Assembly: GCF_001767255.1 (NCBI RefSeq)
Contig: NZ_CP017639.1
Span: 1,572,875-1,636,874 of the forward strand
DNA: 64,000 nucleotides
Direction: 5' to 3'
DNA from: Corynebacterium sp. NML98-0116
GTDB taxonomy: Bacteria > Actinomycetota > Actinomycetes > Mycobacteriales > Mycobacteriaceae
Positions 7,623 through 16,466 of this stretch are shown piece after piece. The translations under genes and the position numbers were made by a program. The notes beneath the pieces are model-generated. The model ran no database searches and was not told the DNA's origin. It was given only the letters and a program-made list of their open reading frames with translations. How positions within the stretch are numbered: the stretch's first letter is position 1; every line of letters begins with the position of its first letter.

Positions 7623-7648
7623 CAGCCACGCCTCTTTCTACGCCTTCG

Positions 7649-8620
7649 TTAGCGTTGTTCATCACCCGTGAGTTCGGGGTGTTCGGCCTCAAAGTCGTTC
7701 ATGATCTGCTTGAGTGCCGTGTACAGTGCAGGTCCGTACTTCGGGTCGTGCAAACCAAAGTCCACATTAGCGGGAATGTAGCCGCCCGGGTTGCCCAAAT
7801 CGTGGCGCTTGCCGTGGTGCACCACGATGTGCACTGGATGACCTTCCTGGATCATCAGCTCGATCGCATCGGTCAGTTGCAGCTCCCCGCCCTTGCCCGG
7901 CGTGATGCGACGCAGCGCATCAAAAATTGCCCGGTCAAGCAGGTAGCGTCCGGTGGCCACGAGCGTCGACGGCGCGTCTTCCACGGCCGGCTTTTCCACC
8001 ATGCCCTTCACGCGCTTGACCTCGACGCCCTCAATAGTCTCGTCGACGTCTTCGACATCAAACACGCCGTAGTTAAAGACTTCCTCCGGCGTCACGTTGA
8101 ACGCACACAGCACGGAGCCGCCGAGCTTCTCGCGGGTGCGCACCATTTTCTCCATCACGCCGGTGGGAAGCACAAGGTCATCTGGCAGCATGACGGCGAC
8201 AACGTCCTCGTTTTCGTCGAGGGCAGATTCCGCGCAGCTCACCGCGTGGCCAAGGCCCAACGGCTTCTCCTGCGTCACGGCGACTGCATTAATAAGGTCC
8301 GCGGCGCGGGCGACCTTCTTCACCTGGTCGTCTTTCCCGCGCGCCGCGAGGGTCTCGCGCAGCAGCTCGAACTCGCCGAAGTGGCGCATGATTTCTTCTT
8401 TTGCCGGAGCTGTCACGATCACCAATCGGCGAGCGCCGAGCTCTGCCGCTTCCTCGGCAATCAGCTCGATACCGGGTGTATCCACCACGGGCAGGAGTTC
8501 CTTAGGAACAGTCTTCGTAGCTGGCAAAAACCGTGTACCCATGCCAGCTGCCGGCACCACGACGGTCTTCACGCCACGCGACGCAGGCTGCTGGGAGGTT
8601 TCTTCATTAGACTTCCGCAT
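7649..8620 (-). CDS. galU: UTP-glucose-1-phosphate uridylyltransferase
   Basis: 323 residues. It makes UDP-glucose from UTP and glucose-1-phosphate for cell wall arabinogalactan, trehalose and glycogen-linked pathways. The nucleotide-binding start VVVPAAGMGTRFLPATK (about residues 21-37) and PKELLPVVDTPGIELI are textbook, and LGLGHAVSCAE and VMLPDDLVL follow. It is first in the galU-glp-rimJ-glpR run (26 bases to glp) and divergent from the folate cyclo-ligase gene. Confidence 0.95.
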   Translation of the reverse strand: MRKSNEETSQQPASRGVKTVVVPAAGMGTRFLPATKTVPKELLPVVDTPGIELIAEEAAELGARRLVIVTAPAKEEIMRHFGEFELLRETLAARGKDDQVKKVARAADLINAVAVTQEKPLGLGHAVSCAESALDENEDVVAVMLPDDLVLPTGVMEKMVRTREKLGGSVLCAFNVTPEEVFNYGVFDVEDVDETIEGVEVKRVKGMVEKPAVEDAPSTLVATGRYLLDRAIFDALRRITPGKGGELQLTDAIELMIQEGHPVHIVVHHGKRHDLGNPGGYIPANVDFGLHDPKYGPALYTALKQIMNDFEAEHPELTGDEQR

Positions 8621-8684
8621 AAAGATCTACTTTACCTCTGTATGGCCCGACTATCGTTTCCGACTCGTGAGGAGGCTCCCCCAC

Positions 8685-9260
8685 TTGCACACCAAGCAAA
8701 CTATCCGCGAAGCACACACTACTTTTCGACGCCACCTCGCCAGCAAACCAGACGAAAAGCGTCAACGCGACGCCAGCATCCTCCAGCACACGCTCAAGGC
8801 TCTCGATCACTTCGGCGCCGTGGGCAGTGAAATCAGCGCCTACCACCCGCTGCGCACGGAACCCGCTGCCGCTGACTACCCGCTGCAGCTCGCCCAACAC
8901 GCAAGAACGGTGTGGCTGCCGATTTCGCTTCCTGGCGGTGTGCTGCAATGGGCCGCGTGCACCGAAGAACAGCAGCCGGGCGCGCTTGGCATCGCGGAGC
9001 CAGTCGGTTCCCGGTTCTCCAGCGAGGTGCTCAAAGGTTGCGCTGCGCTGGTGATCCCGGCGCTCGCTGTGGACCGAAGCGGGCAACGTTTGGGTAAGGG
9101 CGCCGGCTATTACGACCGGGCGCTTGAGCAGGTCCGCGACCACCGCATCCCTATTGTTGCGGTGGTGTTTGACGAAGAGGTCGTCGACACGCTGCCAGCG
9201 CAACCTCACGATGTGCCCGTCGATGCAATCGTGACAGACCGCGGATTTTTCCCACTCTAG
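8685..9260 (+). CDS. 5-formyltetrahydrofolate cyclo-ligase
   Basis: 191 residues from a TTG at 8685, chosen because GAGGAGG (8669-8675) sits nine bases upstream and the length then matches the family; the open frame itself extends much further left through galU. The ATP-dependent enzyme turns 5-formyl-THF into 5,10-methenyl-THF. Signatures are the N-terminal LHTKQTIREAHTTFRRHL helix and the C-terminal loop RLGKGAGYYDRAL (about residues 141-153). It fits functionally with the folate genes thyA, folA, purN and purH elsewhere in the window. Confidence 0.92.
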   Translation: MHTKQTIREAHTTFRRHLASKPDEKRQRDASILQHTLKALDHFGAVGSEISAYHPLRTEPAAADYPLQLAQHARTVWLPISLPGGVLQWAACTEEQQPGALGIAEPVGSRFSSEVLKGCAALVIPALAVDRSGQRLGKGAGYYDRALEQVRDHRIPIVAVVFDEEVVDTLPAQPHDVPVDAIVTDRGFFPL

Positions 9261-9295
9261 GGAACCTTCCGGGCCACACCCGCGTCTAAAGACGC

Positions 9296-9901
9296 ATGAA
9301 GCCCGCCTCATTCCTTCGCGACCTCCGCATGCCCGGCTACCACCGCACCGTCACAGTGCGCCGCACGATCGCCGTCGTGTTACTGCTGGTAGCAGGCGCA
9401 AGCATACTTTTCGACGCCCGCTCCGCCGACCCACCCGCTGTTGTCTTCGCCCGCGACGTTGAGGCCGGCACAGTGCTCACCACGGCGGACGTGGAGCTTC
9501 GCAGGCTGCCGCCCTCTGTTGTTCCCGCGAACGCCTTGGGCAGTACAGACCTCGCCGTCGGACAGGTCCTCGCGGCTGGTGCATCCGCGAACGAAGTAGT
9601 TACCAACACCCGTCTTGTCGGACCGGACCTTAAAGCTTCGCTGATCGAAAGCGATGACGACCCGCACGACTTCACCATGGTTCCGGTCACGCTCGCGGAA
9701 CCGGAACTCATCCCGATGCTGCATCACGGCGCCGGCGTAGACGTGGTCGCGCCAGGCCCGCGAGTTATTGCGCGTGGCGGAAGGGTGGTCACGACGAACG
9801 AGGAGGGGTCAATCCTGGTACTGCTGCGCAGTGTCGATGCAGCCAACGTTGCGGCCGCATCACTGACGGACCCGTTAACAGTTGTATTGACCACACGATA
9901 G
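9296..9901 (+). CDS. SAF domain-containing (CpaB/RcpC-like) membrane-anchored protein
   Basis: 201 residues: an N-terminal membrane anchor (TIAVVLLLVAGASILF, about residues 24-39) and an SAF domain outside (VVFARDVEAGTVLTTADVELRRLP to VGQVLAAGASANEVVT). A second part resembles the RcpC/CpaB beta domain. CpaB proteins assemble type IV (Tad) pili, but no pilus genes are near, so this is probably a stand-alone envelope protein. It is 35 bases after the folate cyclo-ligase. The mscL promoter appears to start inside its last codons. Confidence 0.75.
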   Translation: MKPASFLRDLRMPGYHRTVTVRRTIAVVLLLVAGASILFDARSADPPAVVFARDVEAGTVLTTADVELRRLPPSVVPANALGSTDLAVGQVLAAGASANEVVTNTRLVGPDLKASLIESDDDPHDFTMVPVTLAEPELIPMLHHGAGVDVVAPGPRVIARGGRVVTTNEEGSILVLLRSVDAANVAAASLTDPLTVVLTTR

Positions 9902-9916
9902 TTTGTTGCCTATAGT
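9887..9916 (+). promoter_or_regulatory. Predicted mscL promoter
   Basis: TTGACC at 9887-9892, an 18-base spacer, then TATAGT at 9911-9916. The -35 box lies within the end of the SAF gene. This is the best sigma-A-like match upstream of mscL. Confidence 0.6.
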
Positions 9917-9954
9917 TTTTAGGTCCAAATCCAAACCTTACAAAGGAGACCCTA

Positions 9955-10359
9955 ATGCTTGAGGGCTTTAAGAACTTTATTCTGCGCGGCAACGTTATTG
10001 ACCTCGCAGTCGGTGTTGTTATTGGTGCTGCGTTCACCGCAGTTGTTACCGCTTTCTCCGACAACATCATCAACCCGCTGATCGCTTCCGTCGGTGGCGC
10101 TGATTACTCCGGCCTTGGCTTCCACATCATTTCCGGCAACGACGCAACTTTCCTCGACTTCGGCGCGCTGATCACTGCAGCGATTAACTTCCTGCTGATC
10201 GCGGCAGTCGTCTACTTCGTGATCGTCGCTCCGATGAACAAGCTCGACGAGATGCAGAAGCATAAGCGCGGCATCCAGCCAGACGCCCCGGCTCCGACCG
10301 AGACCGAGCTGCTCACCGAAATCCGCGACCTGCTCTCCGAGAAGCCCGCGCAGCAGTAG
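9955..10359 (+). CDS. mscL: Large-conductance mechanosensitive channel
   Basis: 134 residues. The pentameric channel opens under membrane tension to release solutes during osmotic down-shock, and in corynebacteria it has been linked to glutamate excretion pathways. The N-terminus MLEGFKNFILRGNVIDLAVGVVIGAAF is nearly diagnostic, with helix TM1 and its small-residue constriction. TM2 is INFLLIAAVVYFVIVAPM, followed by a cytoplasmic bundle with ETELLTEIRDLL. AAAGGAG lies six bases before the ATG. It is convergent with the moaB2-like operon, as in mycobacteria. Confidence 0.97.
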   Translation: MLEGFKNFILRGNVIDLAVGVVIGAAFTAVVTAFSDNIINPLIASVGGADYSGLGFHIISGNDATFLDFGALITAAINFLLIAAVVYFVIVAPMNKLDEMQKHKRGIQPDAPAPTETELLTEIRDLLSEKPAQQ

Positions 10360-10364
10360 TACTG

Positions 10365-10589
10365 CTATTCTCCGTAATGGGGTGGTCGCTCGTACTCATA
10401 AAAGGCTTTGCCTGTGAGTTCTGGCTCGCCGTCGCCGTCGATATCGACGCTGCGCCCGGCATCATAGCCCGTCCGCCCAGAAGCCGCGTCACCAAATAGT
10501 TGCGTGCGTTCAGGACTACGGTCGTACTCTGCTTCCGACCGTCGCTCCACGCGCCTCCGCTGGTGGCGCGGCTTTTTCATGCTCGCCAT
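10365..10589 (-). CDS. Small charged hypothetical protein downstream of the moaB2-like gene
   Basis: 74 residues with a very basic N-terminus (KKPRHQRRRVERR) and a polar C-terminal half (SVDIDGDGEPELTG, then YEYERPPHYGE). No membrane helix or known domain. It starts 10 bases after the moaB2-like stop and has AGGAA just upstream, so it is probably translated from the same mRNA. The DxDGDGE stretch resembles a calcium-binding loop but is a single copy. Function unknown. Confidence 0.6.
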   Translation of the reverse strand: MASMKKPRHQRRRVERRSEAEYDRSPERTQLFGDAASGRTGYDAGRSVDIDGDGEPELTGKAFYEYERPPHYGE

Positions 10590-10598
10590 CGTTCCTGA

Positions 10599-11168
10599 TT
10601 ACGCCTGTACGGAGTAGGTATTCAGCTCGCCGATCAGGTGCTGGACTAGTGGTGCGATCGTCGATACGCCGTCGCGTATCGCTTGGCGGCTTGCGGCGAG
10701 GTTTACCACGACGGTCGAACCAGAGACGCCACACACACCGCGCGACGTGCAGGCATCCACCGCTCCACACGCCTGGCCCGACGAACGAACCGCCTGCGCT
10801 ACACCGGGCACGTTCTTGTCGATCACGGCCTTCGTCGCCTCTGGCGCCGTATCACGTGGCCCGACGCCAGTGCCACCGACGGTCAGCACCAGGTCAACCC
10901 CACCAACGACACCGGTTTCGATCGCTTTGCGGATCTCCGCCTCGCTCGAATTGACGTGCACCACCGCGTCAACGGTAAACCCGAACTCGCTGAGCAACTC
11001 GACGAGCATGTCACCCGTGGTATCCCCTTCTGAGCTGTATCGGCGGTCCCCAACCAGCACTGCGATGGCCGCAGGAGGCGTCGGAGTCTGCTCGGCGAGC
11101 TCTGCGGCCTTCAGCGATGCTTCGTCGGGCTCCCCAACCGTGTCAAGCAATACTTCTGTCGTTGGCAT
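10599..11168 (-). CDS. MogA/MoaB family protein (MoaB2-like)
   Basis: 189 residues. The MoCF-binding domain is clear: AIAVLVGDRRYSSEGDTTGDML (about residues 34-55), VLTVGGTGVGPRDTAPEAT and GSTVVVNLAASRQAI. The family binds or adenylylates molybdopterin. Its place behind the HtrA protease and MprAB-like genes mirrors Rv0984 (moaB2) of M. tuberculosis. Other molybdenum cofactor genes are absent here, and MoaB2 of mycobacteria has been reported to bind a sigma factor, so a non-enzymatic role is possible. Confidence 0.82.
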   Translation of the reverse strand: MPTTEVLLDTVGEPDEASLKAAELAEQTPTPPAAIAVLVGDRRYSSEGDTTGDMLVELLSEFGFTVDAVVHVNSSEAEIRKAIETGVVGGVDLVLTVGGTGVGPRDTAPEATKAVIDKNVPGVAQAVRSSGQACGAVDACTSRGVCGVSGSTVVVNLAASRQAIRDGVSTIAPLVQHLIGELNTYSVQA

Positions 11169-11232
11169 GCCAGGTCTCCTGTCGTGTCGTTGCGAAATCG
11201 CACAGTTTCATTTTCATTGTTTGCTTCAAAAC

Positions 11233-12441
11233 TTACCCGTTGCTCAGGGTTACATCTACGGAATGAGGAGCTTCTTCTCCCTCCCGCAAGACTTCAAGCT
11301 GAACGACCTGCCCGAAGTCCTTCGACCGCGTCGCCGCAATCAACGCATCCGCTGAGTCAATCAGCCGACCGTCCAGCTTGGTAATCACATCACCTTCTCG
11401 GATACCGGCCTTTTCTGCTGGACTACCAGGCTCAACTCCGGCGACCACGGCGCCGTCGATACGAGTGCCGCGAATCGAAACGCGGACGCCCAACATCGGC
11501 TGCGACGCCTTGCCGGTTTCAATGAGCTGCTGCGCGACACGCTTGGCAAAATTCGACGGAATCGCGAACCCGAGACCAATCGAGCCCGACGACTGCTCGC
11601 CACCAAAGCCGCCCGCCGAGAGCGAAGCAATAGCCGAGTTCATCCCGATCAGGTGCCCCTGCATATCCACGAGCGGACCACCCGAGTTACCAGGGTTAAT
11701 CGCAGCGTCTGTCTGCAGCCCGTCCATCAACGAGCTCTCCCCACCGCCCTGGGCCGCACGCACCGGGCGGTTCTTCGCCGAGATGATGCCACTGGTTACC
11801 GTCGCCGAGAGCCCAAGTGGAGAACCAACTGCGACAACCTGCTGGCCAACCTTCAGCTCGTCCGAGTTGCCGAAGTCAAGCACAGGGAGATTTTCGACGC
11901 CATCAACCTTCAGCACGCCAATATCAGTGTTGACGTCCGACGCTACAAACGTAGCCGAGTGCTTCGAGCCGTCGTTGAACACCACCTGAATCTCGGACCG
12001 TTCGGTCGCCGCAGCGCCGATCACGTGGTGGTTCGTCAAAATGTAGCCGTCGGAGGAAATAATCGACCCCGACCCTTCCGCGATACCATTCGGCGTCGCC
12101 ACAGTGATGGATACAACCGAAGGCAGCACTGCGGCCGCAACCTGCTCAACGGAGCCATCAGGCGCAGTCTCTGGCGATGCGAGGCTCGGGTTCTCAAGTG
12201 CGTTGTAGTGCTGCTGTTCGCCGTTATCGTTCGCAGCGACGACTGCGTACCCGGCGCCGGCGCCGGCCAACAGCGAAAGCACTACGGAGCACGCCACTGT
12301 AGCCGCCCCCAGCCCACGCCGCTGCTTTTGCTGCGGTGCAGACTGCACGAATGCGGTTTCCGGGAAGGCCTCCTGTGGATAGGAGGCCTCGTACGGGTTT
12401 TGTTGTGGCGTATTTGATTGTGGTGAATACGGGTTCGTCAT
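11233..12441 (-). CDS. HtrA/DegP-type serine protease with PDZ domain (PepD-like)
   Basis: About 402 residues from ATG 12441. A proline/glutamine-rich cytoplasmic tail (about 1-50) precedes one membrane helix (VACSVVLSLLAGAGAGYAVV) and an extracellular trypsin-like domain. Catalytic residues are His in YILTNHHVIG, Asp in NTDIGVLKV and Ser in NPGNSGGPLVD. A C-terminal PDZ domain (GVEPGSPAEKAGIREGDVITKLDG) follows. It degrades or senses misfolded envelope proteins. A CATACT box 7 bases upstream of the ATG, with no Shine-Dalgarno, suggests a leaderless mRNA separate from mprAB. Synteny equals Rv0983 (pepD). Confidence 0.93.
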   Translation of the reverse strand: MTNPYSPQSNTPQQNPYEASYPQEAFPETAFVQSAPQQKQRRGLGAATVACSVVLSLLAGAGAGYAVVAANDNGEQQHYNALENPSLASPETAPDGSVEQVAAAVLPSVVSITVATPNGIAEGSGSIISSDGYILTNHHVIGAAATERSEIQVVFNDGSKHSATFVASDVNTDIGVLKVDGVENLPVLDFGNSDELKVGQQVVAVGSPLGLSATVTSGIISAKNRPVRAAQGGGESSLMDGLQTDAAINPGNSGGPLVDMQGHLIGMNSAIASLSAGGFGGEQSSGSIGLGFAIPSNFAKRVAQQLIETGKASQPMLGVRVSIRGTRIDGAVVAGVEPGSPAEKAGIREGDVITKLDGRLIDSADALIAATRSKDFGQVVQLEVLREGEEAPHSVDVTLSNG

Positions 12442-12524
12442 GTGCAGTAGTATGCACGACGCCACTGTGGTAGCACTAAAAAGTAAACTCGTTCTCTCGC
12501 AATGTTTCCTGAATGTTCACTGTG

Positions 12525-14108
12525 TTAGCTGAGCTGGGATTTGTTCGGCAATCGCGGAATTTCGATGCTTTCTTCTTCCAGATAAAAATCCTCATCAGCA
12601 TCCGGAGCCTTCCCCGGGAAGACCACACGGAAGCGCGCCCCGTGGTCATCCGACTCCTCCACGAAGATCCGGGCACCATGCCGGTCCATCACCTGCTTGA
12701 CGATCGCAAGCCCCAAGCCCGAACCCGGCATCGAACGCGACTCTGCCGAACGGTAGAAGCGCTCAAAAACCCGCTCGCGCTCCTCCGGAGCAATGCCCGG
12801 GCCGGAATCGTCGACAACCAACACTGCGTACTTCTTCGCTGCCTTCAACGAAATCCTTACCGTTCCGCCTTCTGGCGACCACTTGGCCGCGTTGTCGATC
12901 AGGTTTAGCGGAGCGCGGCCCATCGCGAACCGATCACCCATAATCAGCCACGGGTCAGCGTTGAACTGGAACGTAACGTCAGGCCGACGACGCTCAACAC
13001 GGCGCACGGCCTCCTCCAGGATCACATCCAGGCGGATCTCCTCAAACTCAACGTTCGAGGAATCCTCCCGCGCGAGATCCACCAGGTCTCCGATAAGCGT
13101 CGACATTTCTGTCATCTGCGCCAGCACATCCCGCTCAAGATCGGCGCGGTCCTCCGCACTAATCTGATCCTGTCGATCAGCGGAGTACATCATCATGAGC
13201 AGCTCAATGTTGGTGCGCATGGAAGTCAGCGGCGTTTTCAGCTCGTGGCCGGCGTCGGCAACAAGCTGTGCCTGCCTGGTGCGCGAATCCTGCAGCGAAG
13301 CCATCATGTCATTAAACGCGTTCGTAATACGCGCCATCTCATCATGGCCCTGCACCGGAAGCGGCTTCAGCTCCTTCGTCCTGGTCACTTCCTTCAGCGC
13401 AAGGTGCAATTTACGCAGCGGGCGCATACCGGAACTCGAAACCAGGAACGCCACCAGCGTCGACACTATCCAGCCCAAGCTGAGCAGCACCAACAGCGCC
13501 GCGGCAATACTGCGCTGCAGCTGACGCGTCGGGTCGACCGCCTTCGACAGGGCCACGACTGTTCCATCATCCAGCCTTGTAACCAGCACACGGTTACCGT
13601 GCAGGGTGCGTGCGGAGACGTCCGCTCCGTAGTTCATTCGAGCAAAGTCCCCACCCACGGGAATTTCATCTCCCACGAACCGGTTCGACTCCGCGCGTGA
13701 AGCCGTGGCGAGGATGTGAGGGTTGCGGCGTCGAAAAGTCTCGACCTCAGCCGCCAGCTCCTCATCGCTGGACATTTCCTGCGAGTCGTACGCGAGCATC
13801 GCGCCCTGCGTGCGCAGATCGTTGTCCATCATGCCGATAATCGACGTCGACGACGCCCAGTAGCTCACCGATGCCGTGACCAAAATCGTAAGGGCCACGA
13901 GCACGCCTGTCAGCACCGCAAGCTGCTGGCGAAGCGTCATCTCCGACCCGAGGTACGCACCACGAATATAGGTATCGAACAGGATCGTCGGCAGGTTCGG
14001 ACGCGGGGGTTCCAGATCCTGCTCGGCTGCCGACACTTGGCGATCCACCCCCTCAAGGGACATGCCCGTAGTGCGCTCAAAGTGATCCGCCGACTGGCGC
14101 AAAATCAC
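12525..14108 (-). CDS. Sensor histidine kinase, MprB/CgtS2-like
   Basis: 527 residues. Membrane helices at about 62-85 and 200-223 flank an extracytoplasmic sensor domain, followed by HAMP. The phospho-acceptor His is near residue 288 in [12 protein letters not shown]. The ATPase boxes are [20 protein letters not shown] and [12 protein letters not shown]. It starts at a GTG overlapping the regulator's TGA (GTGA, 14105-14108), so the two are translationally coupled. Gene order matches mprA-mprB-pepD of mycobacteria, an envelope-stress system in which the downstream protease is a target. Confidence 0.93.
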   Translation of the reverse strand: MILRQSADHFERTTGMSLEGVDRQVSAAEQDLEPPRPNLPTILFDTYIRGAYLGSEMTLRQQLAVLTGVLVALTILVTASVSYWASSTSIIGMMDNDLRTQGAMLAYDSQEMSSDEELAAEVETFRRRNPHILATASRAESNRFVGDEIPVGGDFARMNYGADVSARTLHGNRVLVTRLDDGTVVALSKAVDPTRQLQRSIAAALLVLLSLGWIVSTLVAFLVSSSGMRPLRKLHLALKEVTRTKELKPLPVQGHDEMARITNAFNDMMASLQDSRTRQAQLVADAGHELKTPLTSMRTNIELLMMMYSADRQDQISAEDRADLERDVLAQMTEMSTLIGDLVDLAREDSSNVEFEEIRLDVILEEAVRRVERRRPDVTFQFNADPWLIMGDRFAMGRAPLNLIDNAAKWSPEGGTVRISLKAAKKYAVLVVDDSGPGIAPEERERVFERFYRSAESRSMPGSGLGLAIVKQVMDRHGARIFVEESDDHGARFRVVFPGKAPDADEDFYLEEESIEIPRLPNKSQLS

Positions 14109-14803
14109 AGTGCAGTCTCCCGAAGCACGTAGCCAACCCCACGGACCGTATGGATCAGGCGAGGCTCCCCGCCCGCCTCAGTTTTCTTACGGAGGTACCC
14201 GATGTAGACCTCCAAGGCGTTGCCGGACGTCGGGAAGTCGTATCCCCACACCTCTTCAAGAATCTGCTGGCGCGACAGCACCTTGCGCGGGTTCTCAATC
14301 AAAACGAGAAGGAGCGCGAACTCGGTACGGGTCAAGGAAATAGCGCGGTCGCCGCGGAAGACGTCGCGGGTATCGGTCTCTACAGACAAGTCCTCAAACT
14401 CGTACTTTGTTTTCGGAGCAGACTGCGACTGGATGGCGTCTGCCTGAGCGCGGCGCAGCAGCGAGCGTACGCGTGCCAACAGCTCCTCAAGCGCGAAAGG
14501 CTTCGGCAGATAGTCATCAGCGCCGGCATCCAAGCCCGCTACACGGTCCGCGACTCCATCTCGCGCTGTCAGCATCAACACAGGACGGTCGTATCCCGAG
14601 GAGCGCAATGTGCGGCACACGTCGAGCCCATCGATCTTCGGCATCATCACGTCCAGAATCGTCAGATCGGGCTGTTCGTCACGGATGACATCGAGCGCCT
14701 CCTCGCCGTCGGAAGCAAGCAGTACATCATACCCGTTGAAGCGAAGGGAACGCCGCAGGGATTCACGAACGGCTTGCTCATCATCGGCAACAAGAATCTT
14801 CAT
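14105..14803 (-). CDS. Response regulator, MprA/CgtR2-like (OmpR family)
   Basis: 232 residues from ATG 14803. The receiver domain has the acidic pair in VADDEQ, phospho-acceptor Asp near 51 ([13 protein letters not shown]) and Lys in YLPKPFA. The C-terminal winged helix is of OmpR type ([40 protein letters not shown]). It forms a two-component system with the overlapping kinase gene. A GTG at 14839 would add 12 residues, but the ATG aligns with the family and an AATAAT box lies close upstream, so the mRNA may be leaderless. Confidence 0.93.
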   Translation of the reverse strand: MKILVADDEQAVRESLRRSLRFNGYDVLLASDGEEALDVIRDEQPDLTILDVMMPKIDGLDVCRTLRSSGYDRPVLMLTARDGVADRVAGLDAGADDYLPKPFALEELLARVRSLLRRAQADAIQSQSAPKTKYEFEDLSVETDTRDVFRGDRAISLTRTEFALLLVLIENPRKVLSRQQILEEVWGYDFPTSGNALEVYIGYLRKKTEAGGEPRLIHTVRGVGYVLRETAL

Positions 14804-14856
14804 ACGCCTATTATTGCCTATCTGAGAGACTTTTAACACCGGACTGTCAGATACAT

Positions 14857-14883
14857 GAAAAAGCCGGGCCTGCTGGGCCCGGC
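14857..14883 (-). terminator. Terminator after rpmF
   Basis: A GC-rich stem, GCCGGGCCC/GGGCCGGC, with a 3-4-base loop and five U in the minus direction. It separates the rpmE-rpmF mRNA from the two-component genes. Confidence 0.85.
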
Positions 14884-14905
14884 GAACGCTTATAGTAAGG
14901 CGCTT

Positions 14906-15079
14906 TTAGAACTGCTCGACGTCAATCAAGCCAGCCTGTGCAGCCTTGAGCAGACGACGTGGGATACGTACTTCCTGGCCGTCAACCTTCGCGGTGATCA
15001 GCGGCGCATTGTCAGCCTTCCACTGCGAACGACGCATACGGGTGTTCGCGCGGGACTTCTTAAACTTAGGGGTTGCCAT
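14906..15079 (-). CDS. rpmF: 50S ribosomal protein L32
   Basis: 57 residues starting [20 protein letters not shown] and ending LIDVEQF. This is a large-subunit protein near the exit tunnel. The zinc-binding cysteines found in many L32 proteins are absent; there is no Cys at all. It lies 19 bases downstream of the L31 gene in the same operon. The position next to an MprA-type regulator matches M. tuberculosis. Confidence 0.93.
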   Translation of the reverse strand: MATPKFKKSRANTRMRRSQWKADNAPLITAKVDGQEVRIPRRLLKAAQAGLIDVEQF

Positions 15080-15098
15080 TGTTGTTTCTCCTTACGCC

Positions 15099-15371
15099 CT
15101 ATTTTGCGGTCTTCTTCTTGCGGCGAGCCATACCGCCGAAGCGCTGGTTGAACTTCTCAACGCGGCCAGCGGTGTCCATGAGACGCTGTGCGCCGGTCCA
15201 GAACGGGTGGGACTCAGCGGTCACATCAACGACGATGAGCGGGTACTCGTTGCCGTCTTCCCAGGTATCGGTGCGGTCGGAGGTCTTGGTGGAGCGCGTC
15301 AGGAACTTGTGGCCCGTGTTCGCGTCCTGGAAGATTACCGGGTGGTAATCCGGATGGATATCCTTCTTCAT
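15099..15371 (-). CDS. rpmE2: 50S ribosomal protein L31 type B
   Basis: 90 residues from ATG 15371 ([16 protein letters not shown]...), ending RRKKKTAK. Type B L31 lacks the CxxC zinc ribbon of type A, and no Cys occurs here. The type B marker [24 protein letters not shown] is complete. In other bacteria it replaces type A under zinc shortage. The mRNA leader contains a small palindrome (15413-15426). Confidence 0.94.
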   Translation of the reverse strand: MKKDIHPDYHPVIFQDANTGHKFLTRSTKTSDRTDTWEDGNEYPLIVVDVTAESHPFWTGAQRLMDTAGRVEKFNQRFGGMARRKKKTAK

Positions 15372-15744
15372 ATGTGAGTTCGTCTCCCTCAGGATTGATA
15401 CTTCAGGTCGGTTCCCCACTTGGGGATCGTGCCTGAGTTGGGTGCGAATGATTCATGTCCGCCCAGCTGTTCACTGGACAACTTTGCACATATTACAGGG
15501 TGAATCCGGTTTTACATAATCAAGTTCCGCCAACGCCACCGACAAACAACCGGTAGGTGTGCGAAATAGAATTATGCATTTCCTTGCTGGACGTGTATTG
15601 TTGACTCTCGCTGTTGTCGAAGTACACGTATACGCCTACGTCAACCGATTACTCAGATACTTTGTCGCGGACCCTCACTCCGCATTCCGTATCTAACTTT
15701 TCAGTGATCAGTGCGTGGGCGGCAGAAGAGAAAGAAGTCAACCC
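15372..15744. promoter_or_regulatory. Divergent intergenic region between rpmE2 and rpmB
   Basis: 373 bases with promoters for both ribosomal protein operons. Seen: TAATAT in the minus direction at 15490-15495; TAGAAT in the plus direction at 15567-15572; a TTGACT at 15601-15606 without a good partner; the palindrome TCCCCActTGGGGA at 15413-15426 in the rpmE2 leader; and an 8-base palindrome CGTATACG at 15627-15634. I could not recognise a Zur box. No ORF here looks coding. Confidence 0.5.
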
Positions 15745-15981
15745 ATGTCGGCACATTGCCAGGTCACGGGACGGAAGCCACAGTTCGGCAAGACCGTCTC
15801 CCACTCGCACCGCCGCCACTCGCGTCGTTGGAACCCCAACGTACAGAAGCGCCGGTTCTACCTGCCCTCCGAGGGCCGTACCATCACTCTGACCGTTTCC
15901 ACGAAGGGTCTGAAGGTCATCGACCGCGACGGAATTGAGTCCGTCGTCGCTAAGATCCGTGCACGAGGTGAGAAGATCTAA
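15745..15981 (+). CDS. rpmB: 50S ribosomal protein L28
   Basis: 78 residues: [24 protein letters not shown] is followed by the conserved [14 protein letters not shown]. Only one Cys remains of the N-terminal zinc site, so this is the zinc-free (C-minus) form. First gene of rpmB-rpmG-rpsN-rpsR; the stop TAA shares its last base with the rpmG ATG. Confidence 0.95.
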   Translation: MSAHCQVTGRKPQFGKTVSHSHRRHSRRWNPNVQKRRFYLPSEGRTITLTVSTKGLKVIDRDGIESVVAKIRARGEKI

Positions 15982-16145
15982 TGGCACGCAACGATATTCG
16001 CCCGATCATCAAGCTGAAGAGCACTGCGGGCACAGGTTTCACCTATGTAACCCGTAAGAACAAGCGCAACAACCCAGATCGCATCTCCCTAAAGAAGTAC
16101 GATCCGGTTGTTCGCAAGCACGTCGAATTCCGCGAGGAGCGATAA
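15981..16145 (+). CDS. rpmG: 50S ribosomal protein L33
   Basis: 54 residues ([19 protein letters not shown]...), ending VEFREER. It lacks all four cysteines of zinc-ribbon L33. Translation is coupled to rpmB through a TAATG overlap and rpsN begins 3 bases downstream. Confidence 0.95.
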   Translation: MARNDIRPIIKLKSTAGTGFTYVTRKNKRNNPDRISLKKYDPVVRKHVEFREER

Positions 16146-16148
16146 GTT

Positions 16149-16454
16149 ATGGCTAAAAAGTCCAAGATCGCCAAGAACGAAAAGCGCAAGGAGATCGTCG
16201 CTCGCTACGCTGAGCGTCGTAACGAGCTGAAGGCAATCATCCGCAACCCGGAGACCTCTGACGAGGACCGTCTGGACGCTCAGTTTGAGCTGAACCGCCA
16301 GCCTCGCGACGCCTCCCCTGTTCGCGTGCGCAACCGCGACTCCCGCGATGGTCGCCCACGTGGTTACCTCCGTAAGTTCGGTATTTCCCGTGTCCGTATG
16401 CGCGAGATGGCTCACCGCGGTGAGCTGCCTGGCGTCCGTAAGTCTTCGTGGTAA
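16149..16454 (+). CDS. rpsN: 30S ribosomal protein S14
   Basis: 101 residues. It is the long form without CxxC-type zinc fingers (start [20 protein letters not shown]; end [12 protein letters not shown]), as opposed to the 61-residue zinc form. It helps assemble the 30S head. Located in the rpmB-rpmG-rpsN-rpsR operon. Confidence 0.96.
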   Translation: MAKKSKIAKNEKRKEIVARYAERRNELKAIIRNPETSDEDRLDAQFELNRQPRDASPVRVRNRDSRDGRPRGYLRKFGISRVRMREMAHRGELPGVRKSSW

Positions 16455-16466
16455 GGAGGATGACCA

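Noticed and set aside
8097..8684. Long N-terminal extension of the formyl-THF cyclo-ligase frame
   Set aside because: It runs antisense through galU; the TTG at 8685 with GAGGAGG upstream gives the family length.
7265..8830. 521-residue plus-strand frame over glp and galU
   Set aside because: Antisense to two clear genes; Arg/Leu/His-rich composition unlike protein.
15372..15744. Zur operator for the zinc-free ribosomal proteins
   Set aside because: I looked for an extended A/T palindrome of the TGAAAATnATTTTCA type and found none; only short palindromes occur.
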